In this document: positions 1 to 11,837 of the stretch, in pieces
How positions within the stretch are numbered: position 1 is the stretch's first letter
Layout of the letters: the number at the start of each line of letters is the position of its first letter
From: Ophryocystis elektroscirrha
Taxonomy: Eukaryota; Apicomplexa; Conoidasida; Neogregarinorida; Ophryocystidae
Direction of reading: 5' to 3'
Assembly: GCA_030141585.1 (NCBI GenBank)
Contig: JAQIFP010000023.1
Location: forward strand, 111,023 to 175,022
DNA length: 64,000 bases
Notes under the pieces: model-generated
The model's database searches: none
Seen by the model: only the letters and a program-made list of their open reading frames with translations
What the model was told of the DNA's origin: nothing
Translations under genes and position numbers: made by a program

Positions 1-100
1 TATGAATAGAAAATGATTTATAGCTTTAATATACGGACATAAAGAACTTATATTCAGGTTGTGCCTGTATTGCTTAGTTTTTTTTCATAATTAATCAATA

Positions 101-1105
101 ATGGCTACTTTAAACATGAAATGGTCTGAAATGAATGATGATGATCTTGGTTATGATGAGCCAGCAACACAATTCATTCATACGGATGGAGGTATACTAT
201 AAAATGCTAACTTAAGTACATAAAAAAAAAAATTGTAGATTATAGCACAACTGTGGCTTTTGAAGGAGCATATAAAATTTCAACAAAAAAAAAATTAACT
301 TAGTAAGACTTTTTTTTATTTAATATTTATTTTAGTAAACCCGTCCAAAAGAGTAGATTAGCAATGAGATGCAAAAATTTTATGATTGAAAACAGTAAAA
401 TTACATCAGTATGTTACATTAACCAATAATTGTCATATTATATAACTATAAGTTTAAATATGCTAAGTTTAAATATTATATTTAAATTATGATATAATAT
501 TTAATTTGTAAAATTATTAATATATACATTTTTTTTTCAAAAAATGTAAAAAAATTGAAACAAAAATATATTATTAATGCCGAAAACTTGATTTTTTGCA
601 TGAAAGCTAATAATTGTTTACGTTTTTATTACATAAAAACTTATTTTAAATTCATTTCTGTGTATGTAAATATGTATGTTAAAAAATTGTTATAATATCT
701 TATAGTATTCAAATAAAGAATAATCTATTTTATGTTAATAGTAAAAAGCAATTTATTTCTTATTTAAAATATTTTATAATAACGATAATAGTAGGGACTA
801 AATATTAGACTATATTAAAAATTAAAAATAAAAATAATATATACGTATATATTAATTATTATAATATTTAATTATAATTAATTATGGTTTATTGCTTACA
901 GGAGATGTATAAAAACACCTTTGATAAAGAAGTTTATATTGAGCTAGCCCGTTACAATAATGCTAAACTCGATGATGATATTGATGACGCTATTGATTTC
1001 CGTGACGCACAACCTATTTGGCGCGATAGTGTCAAAGAAAAATTTATACAGTTGAAACAGCTTGAGTCTGAGAAAAATGTTGATGTAAGATTCTATATAA
1101 AAATT

Positions 1106-1144
<39 letters not shown>

Positions 1145-1592
1145 ATAAATGGAATATATATAATCTAGATGATGATGTCCTCTTCTAACAAAGACGAGTC
1201 AACGGTTTTATCTATGCTTCCTCCTGGCGGTGGACAATCTAAAGATTTACGCGTAATAAAAATATAATCAGTGGTATTTAGTGATACTTTAGAAAGAAGA
1301 TTGCATAGTTCGAGTAACGAACTTATCTGAAGATGCCACAGATGCCGATTTAAGTCATCTATTTAGTAAATGTGGAGATATTGAGCGCATATATTTGGCT
1401 CGTGATAAGTATGAATCAGATATTTTCATAAAAATGCATAGGGACACCAATAAGTCTAAAGGATATGCTTTTATTACTTACAGGAACCGTTCATCCGCCG
1501 AAATCGCCATTAGAGATTTGGATCGCCATGGTCATGACAATTTATTATTAAGGGTTGAATGGGCTAAACCAGCACTGAGAACTCGTGATTAG
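101..1592 (+). CDS. eIF3g: Translation initiation factor eIF3 subunit G
   Basis: Six exons (101-191, 239-302, 336-408, 902-1084, 1169-1252, 1293-1592) join in frame to 264 residues. The C-terminal third is an RRM: RNP2-like VRVTNL, RNP1-like KGYAFITY, and the family's closing block LLLRVEWAKPA. The early segment TYKPVQKSRLAMR matches the eIF3g N-terminal domain. In the family this subunit sits in the cytosolic eIF3 complex and helps scanning and reinitiation. Oddity: the zinc knuckle (CxxCxxxHxxxxC) expected between the N-terminal domain and the RRM is absent; that stretch has no cysteine cluster. The start follows a short leader with no earlier in-frame ATG in the window. The 493-nt intron 3 (409-901) is AT-rich with no coding signal. 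Confidence 0.88.
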
Positions 1593-2056
1593 TGTTCAAA
1601 ATTTAAGTTAATTTTTTTTTGTCTCTATGTTTGCTTTATATGCAAATAATTTATATACATATAATATATACATATACAAATATAATCAATATATACATAT
1701 ATATATATTTTATAATATAGACTTATATATATATTATATATATATAAGTATATATACAATATATACATACATAAATATTATATAAAATAAACTTATATAA
1801 TATAAATATTAAGTAATATAATATATACATATAAATATATACATATGTTAATGTATATATATACGGATTTATAATACTATGCCTTAATAAATAATTGTTT
1901 TTATAAGCATAAATATAAAAAGCAATTGATACGAATTAATAATATATATATAGTATAATTGTTGAAAAGAGTTTCTTCAAATATTCAGGCTCAACAAATT
2001 GGTTACATAATCTGTCGTCCTAAACTTCACCGGAACACCAAAATTTAGAAGATAAA

Positions 2057-4005
2057 ATGAAGGATAAAAGTAATAAATAAATTGTTTTTTATTAATTTTT
2101 AGAGATTTCTAGAAGACAAACTTTAAAAACAAGATATAATGTACTTAGAATATATATACATAGTTTTTAATTTAAGCGTTAATTTTATGCCCTCGTATTA
2201 TAGATAGAAAAAAAAGTGAAAGCAAGTCATAAAAAACTAAAAAAAATAGCAAAAAACTCTAAACTTCCAAAAAGAAGAGATCCTGGAATTCCAAATAATT
2301 GGCCGTATAAAGCAGAACTTCTTGAAAAAATAAAAACCGAGAAAATGTTAAAGAAGCAAAAAAAACAACTAAACTCAATTCAAACCGCAGATATAAATGA
2401 TCTTGAACCAGATAAAGATGCTGCAGAGTAAACACTTTAAATAATTTTTTTTTGTATTTTTTGTATTTTAGCGTGTAATTTATACATCATGTTATGTAGG
2501 GCTTTCAAACAATTACTCCAAAATGCCGAAAATGCAATTTCGAAATTTCAAGCAAATGAAAACAAAAATGATTCTTTAAATGAAGATATTTCGTCATTCA
2601 ATAAAACAACGTCTAACTATGTAAAAATTTTACGGCGAATTATAAATGAATCGGACGTATTAATTGAAGTCTTGGATGCTCGTGACCCAAATGCATGCAG
2701 AAATCAGCAAATTGAACGTGAAATTGTTTCCAGCGGAAAAAAACTTGTATTATTAATAAACAAAGTAGATTTGGTACCAAGGTAAACTAATTTTTATTAG
2801 TAAATACGTTTTTTAGAGAAGTTGTGCTGAAGTGGTTAGAATTTTTGAGAAAAAGTTTTCCCACTGAAGCTTTTCGTGCCGCAACGACAAAGTCAAATAA
2901 ACCATTAATGTTTTGCCGCAATAATTTTGAGACAATGGACTTAAATGAACTTAAATCAACAACAATTGCCGTGGGTCCTCCATCTATTCTGAATCTTTTA
3001 AAAAATTATTCAAGGTAACTAGTTAAAGTTAATAATGGGACAAGCATACATATTTGAATTATTAAAATATAGAATATATATTTTAATATATATATAGAGG
3101 ATTATAATAATAAAAGAAATTAGTTCGAATTGTAACAATATTCCATGTATATTTATTTCATACTTTATAAAATATATAATGTCTATTCTTAAAAATAATA
3201 TGGCCTATATATACTTATAATATTAGATTTGATGTATTTTTATACTATTGATATTAGAATTGACTCTAAATCTAAATCACTTATTACTGTTGGAGTTATT
3301 GGTATTCCTAACGTTGGAAAATCTAGTGTAATTAATTCTTTATGTCGCAATCTACGTGCCACAAAAACTGGAGGTGAACCGGGTATCACCAAAACGTTTC
3401 AAGAAATATCACTTGACAAAACAATCAAGTTGTTAGATTGCCCAGGTGTGATTCCCATGGAAACTACAAATAATACAATTACTAGCTTGGTTTTAAACAA
3501 AGCCGTTAAGGTACTAATTAATTAATAATTCGTGCATATATACTGACATGCAATGCAGTAAGTTTATTTGAGTTATTCTTTATTTATATATTTGAACTTT
3601 ATAGATTACCCCTGAAGATGCTATTGATTATGTTGATAAAATTATCAAGAATTACCCTTCTGAGCAATTGATGCAAATTTATAAAGTATAAAGATTGCTT
3701 AAATAATGCTGTGCTTAGGTTCCTTTCTTTTCTTCCTGTAGCGAATTTTTATTACACGTTGCTAAAGCACGAGGAAAAGTAGCTAAAGGAGGTGTTTACG
3801 ATTACGCTGCAGCTGCTGATATTGTAATTAAAGAATGGATAAGTGGCAAAATATCTCATTACACTCTTCCTCCTGAAAATGTTACCGAAGACGTTTCTTC
3901 AGTAAGAAATATTATAATAGGTTTAATATTTAGTAATTTTAATAACGCATGGTTATTTAGACTTACATTCTTGATTATGTAAGTATAATAAATTGTACCA
4001 TTTAA
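2057..4005 (+). CDS. Circularly permuted nucleolar GTPase (GNL3/NUG1 type)
   Basis: Modelled as eight exons (2057-2069, 2208-2427, 2500-2781, 2817-3014, 3258-3510, 3605-3685, 3719-3901, 3961-4005), about 424 residues. The N-terminus is the lysine-rich GNL3_N region ([11 protein letters not shown]). The G motifs are in permuted order: G4 NKVD near residue 163, then G1 GIPNVGKSS near 253, then G3 DCPGV. The downstream block [17 protein letters not shown] is typical of the family. Known members act in the nucleolus in pre-60S assembly and export. Intron 3 (2782-2816) is 35 nt and intron 6 (3686-3718) is 33 nt. The tiny first exon, encoding only MKDK plus one base, is the least certain part; the last exon could also splice onward at 3979. 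Positions 1593-2056 before it are AT-rich without a visible gene. Confidence 0.82.
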
Positions 4006-4163
4006 TCAAATTGTTTTATAATAAATAAGTGTTATGTATATGTTAAGTGTTGAACTCAATGTATAAATTTAATCTTTTCAAAAGTATTTAACTTTTATGA
4101 CACTCAGGTCCCTAGATACGTAGTCAGATTTTCTGAACCTTTTATTATCTAAATTTACAAAAA

Positions 4164-4639
4164 ATGCAACTTTTAAAGAGTCTGAACACTAACAAGGTTA
4201 GTTTATATCTGATAAATATTAGACAGTGTGGAGCGAGCACAATTTTTTTATTGCATATTGATATTGATGAGTATGCTTGTAAATAGATATATATATATAT
4301 ATATATATATAAATTTTACAAGTTGAAACTTAATTTTATAGTACTATTTAAAACGAAACTTGTATAAATATTTTATAATAAGTCTTAAAATCAAAATAAA
4401 TACTGAAACTGTACGCATATAACAATAATAACTGAATTGGCTTACAGAAAAAACTAGAGACTTTGATTTCAAAAGCATGGTGGCTAACTCGTAATACCTC
4501 GTGGATAGCAGCAACAAGCGGGATTTTATTAGTATTACCAGTAGTGTATTTATATGAACAAGAATGTCAAGTTATTGAATATCAGACCCAGTTCACTAAT
4601 TTATACATGGCTGCTAATGCCCCGAAAATGGCAAACTGA
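4164..4639 (+). CDS. Tom22/TOM9-like mitochondrial import receptor subunit
   Basis: Two exons (4164-4196, 4448-4639) encode 74 residues. A single membrane span around residues 24-43 carries the pattern WIAATSGILLVLPVVYLYEQ; the WIxxT...LP core is typical of Tom22 and the short plant TOM9 form. No long acidic cytosolic receptor domain precedes the span, as in the reduced TOM9-type proteins. The expected role is in the TOM complex of the outer mitochondrial membrane. It lies 78 bp upstream of the HAT1 start on the same strand. The short length limits certainty; another small tail-anchored protein is the alternative. Confidence 0.68.
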
Positions 4640-4717
4640 AACTATATATTTTTTTCTTCTCTTCCTTTATCTAATAAATAATAAATTGAATTATAGATTT
4701 ACGATGTAAATCAGGCA

Positions 4718-6827
4718 ATGTTAGCTGATAATGAGAATAAAGCAAATAATGATGGAAACACAAAAAAAAGAGTAATAAATGAAATATGCAATAAATTAAG
4801 TTGTCTTGAGCGTATTACATTTTATCCGGTATCATGTATAGATGATTATTGGCAGCCACATACATCATTCAAGCCATTATATGTTCATCATTTTTTCGGT
4901 TTAAAAGAAGAAATATCTGGAATCCCTGTTTCTGAATTATTCATAAAAATTTATTATTTGACAGACACACTTGATTTATATATAAACATAGAAACAGACA
5001 ATGATTTAGTCAAAAAACGCATTATTTCGAACTTTAGCAGAGTGCCTTTTCCAGGAGGTTTTCATATAACAGAATCTAGTTTTTTAAAAGCTGTAGCGAA
5101 TACAAATCGATGCGAAAATTTCAAGCCTTTAGGAAAACTTGAATACATCTTCAACTATGCTCAAATTACTTCCAATCAATTAGTAGAAGTTTTTGAGTAT
5201 AAACTAACAGATGAGCATCAAATGTTTAATAAAAGTATTATGGAAGATGAACCTTCTGATGATTCCCCTAATCATGCTGAAGATTCCTGTATGATTGACT
5301 CAGATATGTATAGCAACAATGGTATATATATCTATTATTATTTAAATTAAATATAAGACTGCTAATACATATAATAATCTATTTATTAATTAAATTATAA
5401 TTTACTTATTAATTGATTCATATTTATTTATTTATAGAATTATAATTTATTTATCTATTCAATAATTAATTATTTACTATAGTTAAATGAGTTAAAGATT
5501 AAATATAAAGCATTTCGCTATATATATATATATATATATATAATATATTTATAATTATAATAATATTTATATTTACTATAATATTTATATATATATATAT
5601 ATATATGTTGGTATAGTAAAAACAAAGATATTTTATTTATTAATATTAATTATTAGTTTACAATAGTAGAATAATTTATTTAATGTTATATTTACAGAGA
5701 AGCATGCATTGGTAGATGAATCTTTCGTAAACTATCATAGAAGAGTAGAGTGGTTTTTGCATTTCTTTATAGATGCTTGTTCTAATATTGAATATGATCG
5801 TTATTGGAGTATAAAATTGATATATCTAAAAAGCGTGGATACCAATATATATCAATTAAGCGGAATTTTGTCTGTATATAAATTTTTTGCATTACCTCTT
5901 TGCCGTAGTCGGATATCCCAGTTCCTTATTTTGCCTCCTTATCAGCGAAAAAAACTTGGATTATTTGTATTACTACGTTTGTACGATAATATTCTTGCTA
6001 ATGACGAAATATTCGAGATTACTGTTGAAGATCCCGCCAAATCTTTTGCTCAATTAAGAGATGTAGTAGGACTCATTTTATGTTCTAAAGCTGGATGCTT
6101 GTCAAAAGAAGAATTATACGGAATTACCGATGAAGACTTTGAGAAAACACTGCAGGAAGTTCTTGAACAAGACTCTCAAAATAATGAAAACCTTAGTGCG
6201 GAAACATTAAAAAATGAATCCTCAAAAGAGGACACTAATAAATCTGATGCTATTAAAATTGAAACCGTTGAAGCTGTCGATTCAATGAAACAAGATTCCT
6301 TTATGAATAATAACAAAGAAGAAGTTATTGAACAAGAAAATACCGATTTAAACAAGAATAGTGAAATTATAAAGCCATTAGAGGGAGAAAAAGAAGATGA
6401 TCCAAAACTTATCGAAAAAATCAAATTATGTGATGAAATAAGAAAAGTAACAAAGGAATCTGTAGCACAAGTCAAAAATTTATATCATATCATAACTTTA
6501 GCAAAAATATTACCAAAAAATATTCAAAAGGTGTTTTATGTTCCTTTACCAGAAGAATTTTCAGTACCTACAGATTTAACTTCGTATATAAGCAGAGAAT
6601 GGAGAAGCAGTAAATTTATACAATCGGCAGAAATTACTGAAACAGATATATTGAGTGCTACAAAATTTCATAATTCTAAACCTTTAATTGAGCTTCGATT
6701 AGCTGTTAAAGCTTTTCTCTTAGCTCGATGGAGTGTTCTTTTTGAAGATCTATGGGTAGCATGGAAAACAACTTTTCAGAGTTTTTGCAGAACTATTATC
6801 AAAACCCGTTTATTTTTCCAAGAATAA
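4718..6827 (+). CDS. HAT1: Histone acetyltransferase type B catalytic subunit HAT1
   Basis: Two exons (4718-5321, 5698-6827; intron 376 nt, TA-rich) give 577 residues. The N-terminal domain shows SFKPLYVHHFFG (family FxPxYTHQxFG). The GNAT core shows RISQFLILPPYQ near residues 273-284, then FEITVEDPAKSFAQLRD. HAT1 acetylates newly made histone H4 (K5/K12) before nuclear import. The acetyl-CoA loop, normally QGxGxG, reads QRKKLG here (residues 284-289), keeping only the last glycine. An acidic, Asn/Glu/Lys-rich insertion of about 80-90 residues follows the core before a helical C-terminus, making it longer than usual (about 400). An in-frame stop just upstream of the ATG supports this start. 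Confidence 0.85.
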
Positions 6828-6881
6828 AGTTGTAAAAAAATTTATAAATATTATTGGGAAAAGAAAAATTAATTATTATTA

Positions 6882-7176
6882 TTACGGGTTAACAACCTTA
6901 TTTTTCATCTTTTTATTTGGTTTAATATAAAATGGAGCTTCTGTTTTTTTTGCTGCTTGTTCTATTCGCCTTTTATCTCCTCCGAAATGTTTGGCTTTTT
7001 TATTATCATATCGAGATATTTGCAGTTTTGGTTGTTCTACTTGTTTAACTTTTCGCTTGTGAGCAGTTTTTGCCTCTATAAAAACATAAATCAATAAATA
7101 CAATACTTTGCTGTTTAATCAATTCATTTTTGACCTTATTCAAAACTGCGTGTCTTTTTTCAATCCGATTAGACAT
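6882..7176 (-). CDS. Small basic protein, unknown
   Basis: Two exons on the minus strand (7176-7107, 7075-6882), separated by a 31-nt intron of the size common in this window, give 87 residues. The protein is strongly basic, Lys/Arg/Gln-rich throughout, with the block KKAKHFGGDKRRIEQ in the second exon and a lysine-rich tail. No signal peptide or membrane span is seen. The composition would suit a nucleolar or ribosome-biogenesis protein, but I recognise no family. It is convergent with HAT1, with 54 bp between the two stops. Confidence 0.55.
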
Positions 7177-7600
7177 TGTTAATTTGAATTAATAATTTAT
7201 TGCATGCGAGCCTATATTAGACGTAAAACAATTCTCCATATTTGTTTGGTTTGAATTTCTGATTTAATTAAAATATATATATAACTACTGAATTTTAAAG
7301 ACTAATAAGCCATTAATCTAGTAAGTTATTTATATAATCTTTCTAAATATATAATCAATAATTCTTCATGTGTATCAAAAAATTAGCAGTATATTGCATA
7401 ACTTATATAACATATATCAAATTAATAATATAAAAAAATCTGTAAAATACAAATTTAATATAATAAATGTTACATAAACAGTATTATATAAAATCGTTTT
7501 ATATTATTTATATATATATTGATATATATACATATATCAATAAATACATATATATTAACTAAAAGCTTGTACATGTTGTCGTATAAAAATATGATTATAC
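7177..7600. other. Intergenic, AT-rich
   Basis: TA-rich sequence between two minus-strand genes. It holds possible splice acceptors (for example around 7449) that could add a short 3' exon to the upstream lectin-like gene, because that gene's stop overlaps a donor-like GTAAGT. No open frame of note and no RNA gene was recognised. Confidence 0.4.
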
Positions 7601-9052
7601 TTACACTTTAAATTCATCAAAACTAATTTTTCCATGAACTATTCCTAAGCCCGTGTTCGCTAATAAATAAAGGTATTAATTATTATTAAATAATATTACT
7701 GTATTTGATATTAGTACTTTCTGTGACACCCCCCACTTTATGACCATTCATGAAAACTCTAAGTATTTTGAGACTAACTATTAGTGTACTGTATTCCATT
7801 TTTGTCATATATAAGTCCCATTAAATACTCTCTAATATGATAATTATGTAATAATAATAAATAACCTCCATGATACAACTATCCATGGAAGTTCTATCAT
7901 GTGTTTTTTAGAAGGTTTTTCAAATCCCGTATGTTTTGTAATTGATATAACATTACTGTTAGACTCCAAAGAAACAAACCAATAATCTATCAGACATTAT
8001 ACATTTTAACTATACAGATAATCATCTTTTATATATAATTTCTTAGCAAAATTATACAATATAATAAATAATATAATAGATAATAATATATAGATATAGT
8101 AGATAATTAATAATTTATAGAATTTAATTAAATTACATTATATATAATTCATGTTATTAATTTAATGAAGAGATTTAAGTACCGTGAAGATTTGGTTCAA
8201 CATTGAATACAATTCCAGCAAGACTTTTGGCTTTGGGGTTTAAACGATCATTTTGAAGTTTTATTTTAACACAAGCATATACGTCTCTGAACTATTTTTA
8301 GCCTTATAAAATTTTACGTATATATATAATTTTTTAATAATAATAATGAAGTTGGTTGCAGTGTTTTTTGAACTTCCGGCTGCTCTACTGCAAGCTCTAT
8401 AGGAATTTTGATAGTATCTACATCCTCTGGATTCATCGGAAGAAGATTTATTAGCTTTGAAACTCTCATCCAATCAATAAAATAATCTTCCATGCTTTTT
8501 ATTTCATAATGTAGCAATATCTCTTCATATTGATGGTCTTCAAAATATCTATTTTCTAACACTTCATCTAGCGCTCTACCAAAAATTTTTGATTATCTGC
8601 TCATTTTAAAAACTCTATAAATTATGTAGACAGCAATTAAGAGTATATATAAATTAATTCATAACAAATACATAAATTAATTTATTGATTTACTTTTGTT
8701 CAAATTGACTATTTTATTCAAAAAATAAATTATCTACTGTATTAAATAGATATTTATATTTCAGACATATTATACATTACACTATGACATGTAACTCATA
8801 TAAATGAGCATAATTTATCTGTAAGCTTTGTAGTACCCTTGTTCAAGTAACATCATTTCTTCTTCACTGTCATGTATAATCCCATTTGCTTTAATCTTTA
8901 ACAATATGCATACTGTGTTAGTCTACCTTCCAGAAAGATATGAGTTTATATATATCATCATATAGTTTTATGCCTTGAAAATCAAATGTCTTTTTGGTGG
9001 CTTGAACTCCGATATATTTTAAGAATGTAAATAGCAAAAATCTAAAAATCAT
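7601..9052 (-). CDS. Predicted secreted protein with LamG/ConA-like domain
   Basis: Eight short exons (9052-8927, 8895-8837, 8575-8318, 8286-8183, 7986-7866, 7831-7790, 7758-7718, 7659-7601) join in frame to 269 residues. A hydrophobic signal peptide starts MIFRFLLFTFLKYIG. The C-terminal half reads like a concanavalin A/laminin-G-like sandwich: DYWFVSLESN, a strand ending WIVVSW, then GIQVFMNGHKVGG, the NG hairpin typical of Laminin_G_3-type domains, and finally GKISFDEFKV, resembling the family's closing IDEFRIYNRAL strand. Such domains usually bind carbohydrate, consistent with a surface or secretory-organelle protein; that role is inference. Introns 1, 3, 6 and part of the rest are 30-60 nt. 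The last exon may splice on at a GTAAGT overlapping the stop. Confidence 0.6.
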
Positions 9053-9327
9053 AGTATTTGTAAGTTTTTAAATTGTTGTAATATTGATCTCCCGACTAAT
9101 TGTTTAAATTAATAATTTGACTAAAATTTGCGCTATCAATAAAATTTTATATATTATGATGATTTAAGGTTTTATTCATATTATATTATTTATAAATTTA
9201 TTTGATTTTTTTTAGGAAAAGGTCTTTTGAGTTCATAAAAATTCAGGGTAAATAAATAATCAACTGAAAACTCTTTCATTCTTGCTAATAAGTTCTCATA
9301 GCTAGAATGCAACAAGAATAGAAAAAC
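9053..9327. promoter_or_regulatory. Divergent promoter region (lectin-like gene / NAR1)
   Basis: The 275 bp between two outward-facing start codons must hold both 5' leaders and promoters. It is AT-rich with T-runs (for example around 9209-9215); no specific factor site was recognised. Confidence 0.45.
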
Positions 9328-10884
9328 ATGTGGTCAGGTTATGTAAAATTAGACGATTTAAATGATTTATTGGAAATAGCACAAGACTGTGTAAAACCGA
9401 TATTTAATCACCCGCCTAAGAGTGATTTGATTAAATTACGTAAAAAGCAGGAAAGGGCGGAAGTTAATTTATATGATTGTTTAGCATGTTCAGGTTGTGT
9501 AACTACGGCAGAAACAGTGCTTATAAAAGAGCAAAGTTTGACTCCATTTATAGAAAACATAGCTAAAAAAGTGTGCATAGTTTCTATAAGTATTCAAAGC
9601 TTAGAGTTTCTTGGAAACTATTTTTGTATTTCTCCGAGTTCGGCTTTTAAACGTATTAGTAACTTCTTGAAAAATACTTTAAATGTATTTATGGTTCTGG
9701 ATTTATCTGCCACTGATGCTTTTCTTTTGGTGGAGACTTTTCGAGTATTATTAGCAAGAATGGAGGAAAATAAACCATTAATAACATCTCATTGTCCTGG
9801 CAGTATATGCCATTCAGAAAACCATGAAAATAAAGAAAACATGGAGCATTACTTGAAGTATAAAACATCACAGCAAATAATGGGGCGTATAATAAAAACG
9901 CTAACTCTTAATTGCATAAATTACGAATTACTTCGTAATAAACACATTCATAGTTATTTATGGAGCAATTATATCAAATGGATCCATCGGAATTTTCCAA
10001 AGAAGAAATATCTCCATATAAAGGACATATACCATGTTACTGTAGCAAGCTGTTATGATAAGAAAATTGAAACTTATCGTAAAAAAAATATGATTGATAA
10101 TGTCCGAGAAGTAGACCTTGTTCTAACTACAAATGAACTTATTGAACTTTTAGATATGTACGATATATCCAATTTAACTATCGTAGACGAACTGAATCCT
10201 TTTTTTATGGATACTATTATCTTAAATCTTTATCAATATCCAGTATGGGTCCACCAAGCACTACCAAGTTTACATACAAATATTGAACGTTTTCTGCACA
10301 AATTGATGGTGAACAACTGTAGTGATAAATTAAATTTGTCGATTTCCCATAAAGAAGATAATACAGGTATTTGTTTATGCTGTTATACAGTTCGATTTTC
10401 TTATTTTAATTACACATCTAACAGTTTTTTGGAATATTGCTACCGTCAAATGAAAAGAATTATTAACGAGGAAATTCCCAAAGAAAAACCTTTGTTATAT
10501 ACTTCAAGCTATAATAACGTTAAAAAAGTAGAATTATCGTACAATAACAAGAAATATACATTTATTCTGGCTCATGGGTATCAACATGTACAAAATATGT
10601 TTAAATATGACTTTTTCAATAATAATTGTTTTGTTGAATTAATGGCATGTCCACGAGGCTGTTTATATGGGAATGCGCAATTTGACGCCAAAAACAAATC
10701 TTCGCTTATGAAAGTTTCCTCAAATAATAATATTGTTTATATAGAACCACAATTTCACCCTTTGATTAAAATTATATACCAATATATTTTTAAATCCAAT
10801 CCGAATGCTCCTTCAGAGTTATTAGCCGACTTCAAATGGAAATCAGAAGAAAATTCTAACGTTTCTGAATCTTTAAAATGGTGA
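9328..10884 (+). CDS. NAR1: Cytosolic Fe-S cluster assembly factor NAR1 (CIAO3/NARFL)
   Basis: A single uninterrupted 518-residue frame, rare in this intron-rich window. NAR1 is the [FeFe]-hydrogenase-like protein linking early and late steps of cytosolic/nuclear Fe-S protein assembly. All eight expected cluster cysteines are visible. The N-terminal cluster is C21 (DCVKP) and C51/C54/C57 (YDCLACSGC). The H-cluster-like set is C156 (TSHCPGS), C242 (HVTVASCYDKK), and C441/C445 (ACPRGCLYG). Length is normal for the family. It converges on the next gene with stops one base apart (10884 and 10886), so the 3' UTRs must overlap. Confidence 0.93.
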   Translation: MWSGYVKLDDLNDLLEIAQDCVKPIFNHPPKSDLIKLRKKQERAEVNLYDCLACSGCVTTAETVLIKEQSLTPFIENIAKKVCIVSISIQSLEFLGNYFCISPSSAFKRISNFLKNTLNVFMVLDLSATDAFLLVETFRVLLARMEENKPLITSHCPGSICHSENHENKENMEHYLKYKTSQQIMGRIIKTLTLNCINYELLRNKHIHSYLWSNYIKWIHRNFPKKKYLHIKDIYHVTVASCYDKKIETYRKKNMIDNVREVDLVLTTNELIELLDMYDISNLTIVDELNPFFMDTIILNLYQYPVWVHQALPSLHTNIERFLHKLMVNNCSDKLNLSISHKEDNTGICLCCYTVRFSYFNYTSNSFLEYCYRQMKRIINEEIPKEKPLLYTSSYNNVKKVELSYNNKKYTFILAHGYQHVQNMFKYDFFNNNCFVELMACPRGCLYGNAQFDAKNKSSLMKVSSNNNIVYIEPQFHPLIKIIYQYIFKSNPNAPSELLADFKWKSEENSNVSESLKW

Positions 10885-10885
10885 A

Positions 10886-11812
10886 TCAAACAATCTCGTT
10901 TTTGAATTTATCAATAAATTCATTAAATGATACTAATGGATTCAATTCTATAGTTTCCTCATTTTGGTAGTATTCAATTATTTCATTTAAAGTTGATTCC
11001 TTGGTAATAACAGTTGATATAGTCTCTGAATTTGAAGGGACTACAGCTTTGAATACGCACGGATTCACATTTTCGATTGAATACTCAGAATTGAGAAAAG
11101 ATGCCAAATCAGTCTCTTTAAACTCTTCCAGTTTTTCAATATTGATTCCAAGGTCTTCCAAGATATTTAAAGAGCTTGGTTTTTCCTCAATATGATCTTC
11201 GGGTATAACGTCTTTATTAGTAAAAGAATCTAAGATATTATTTTCTATACTTTTTTGAACATCTGGGTTTATCGTATTCCAAAATTCATTGAGTTTATTA
11301 TAAACCTCACGGTACGCTTGACTGCTACGAATTAATTCATCCTGGAGACTGACTGGCGAAACTGACACCACTTCTACACCAATAATAATAATAGTACGTA
11401 TTACAACTAATATTAAGCATTTCTATATATATTTTCTGTGTATTTAATATATAAATCGGATGCAATATCATTTCAAGATGCTTTTTTGATTATTTACATT
11501 AAATTAGTTTTTTTAATTTAGTTCAACAAATTTATACATCTATAAATCAGTATATCTATTATTTTCATACATCTTATATATATAAAATGTACCTGTACTT
11601 TTTTTCTTGTCCTCAGTTTCGAGAATTTGCTCAGTATGGCCATATTTGAATATAATGTGCAATAAAGCTTGATGCACTATATAGCGCATTATAATAGGCG
11701 TTAAATTTGCCCATATTGGCTTGCTTAATTTTATACCACGATAATATGTTTCAATATTATTTATTAGCTCTGAGCATACTTGAATAAAGTCTTTACAAGA
11801 TTCTACAGTCAT
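10886..11812 (-). CDS. Unknown protein, 235 residues
   Basis: Two minus-strand exons (11812-11593, 11373-10886) join in frame. The N-terminal exon is helical and hydrophobic in parts (residues about 22-58, including IWANLTPIIMRYIVHQALL). The C-terminal exon is acidic, Glu/Asn/Ser-rich. No signal peptide, zinc motif or recognised domain is seen. The start chosen is 11812; an in-frame ATG at 11848 would overlap the divergent gene's coding region. With the 11812 start, only 25 bp separate the two divergent ATGs. I do not recognise the family. Confidence 0.6.
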
Positions 11813-11837
11813 TTTAACTGTGTACCTTAAAACGTGT

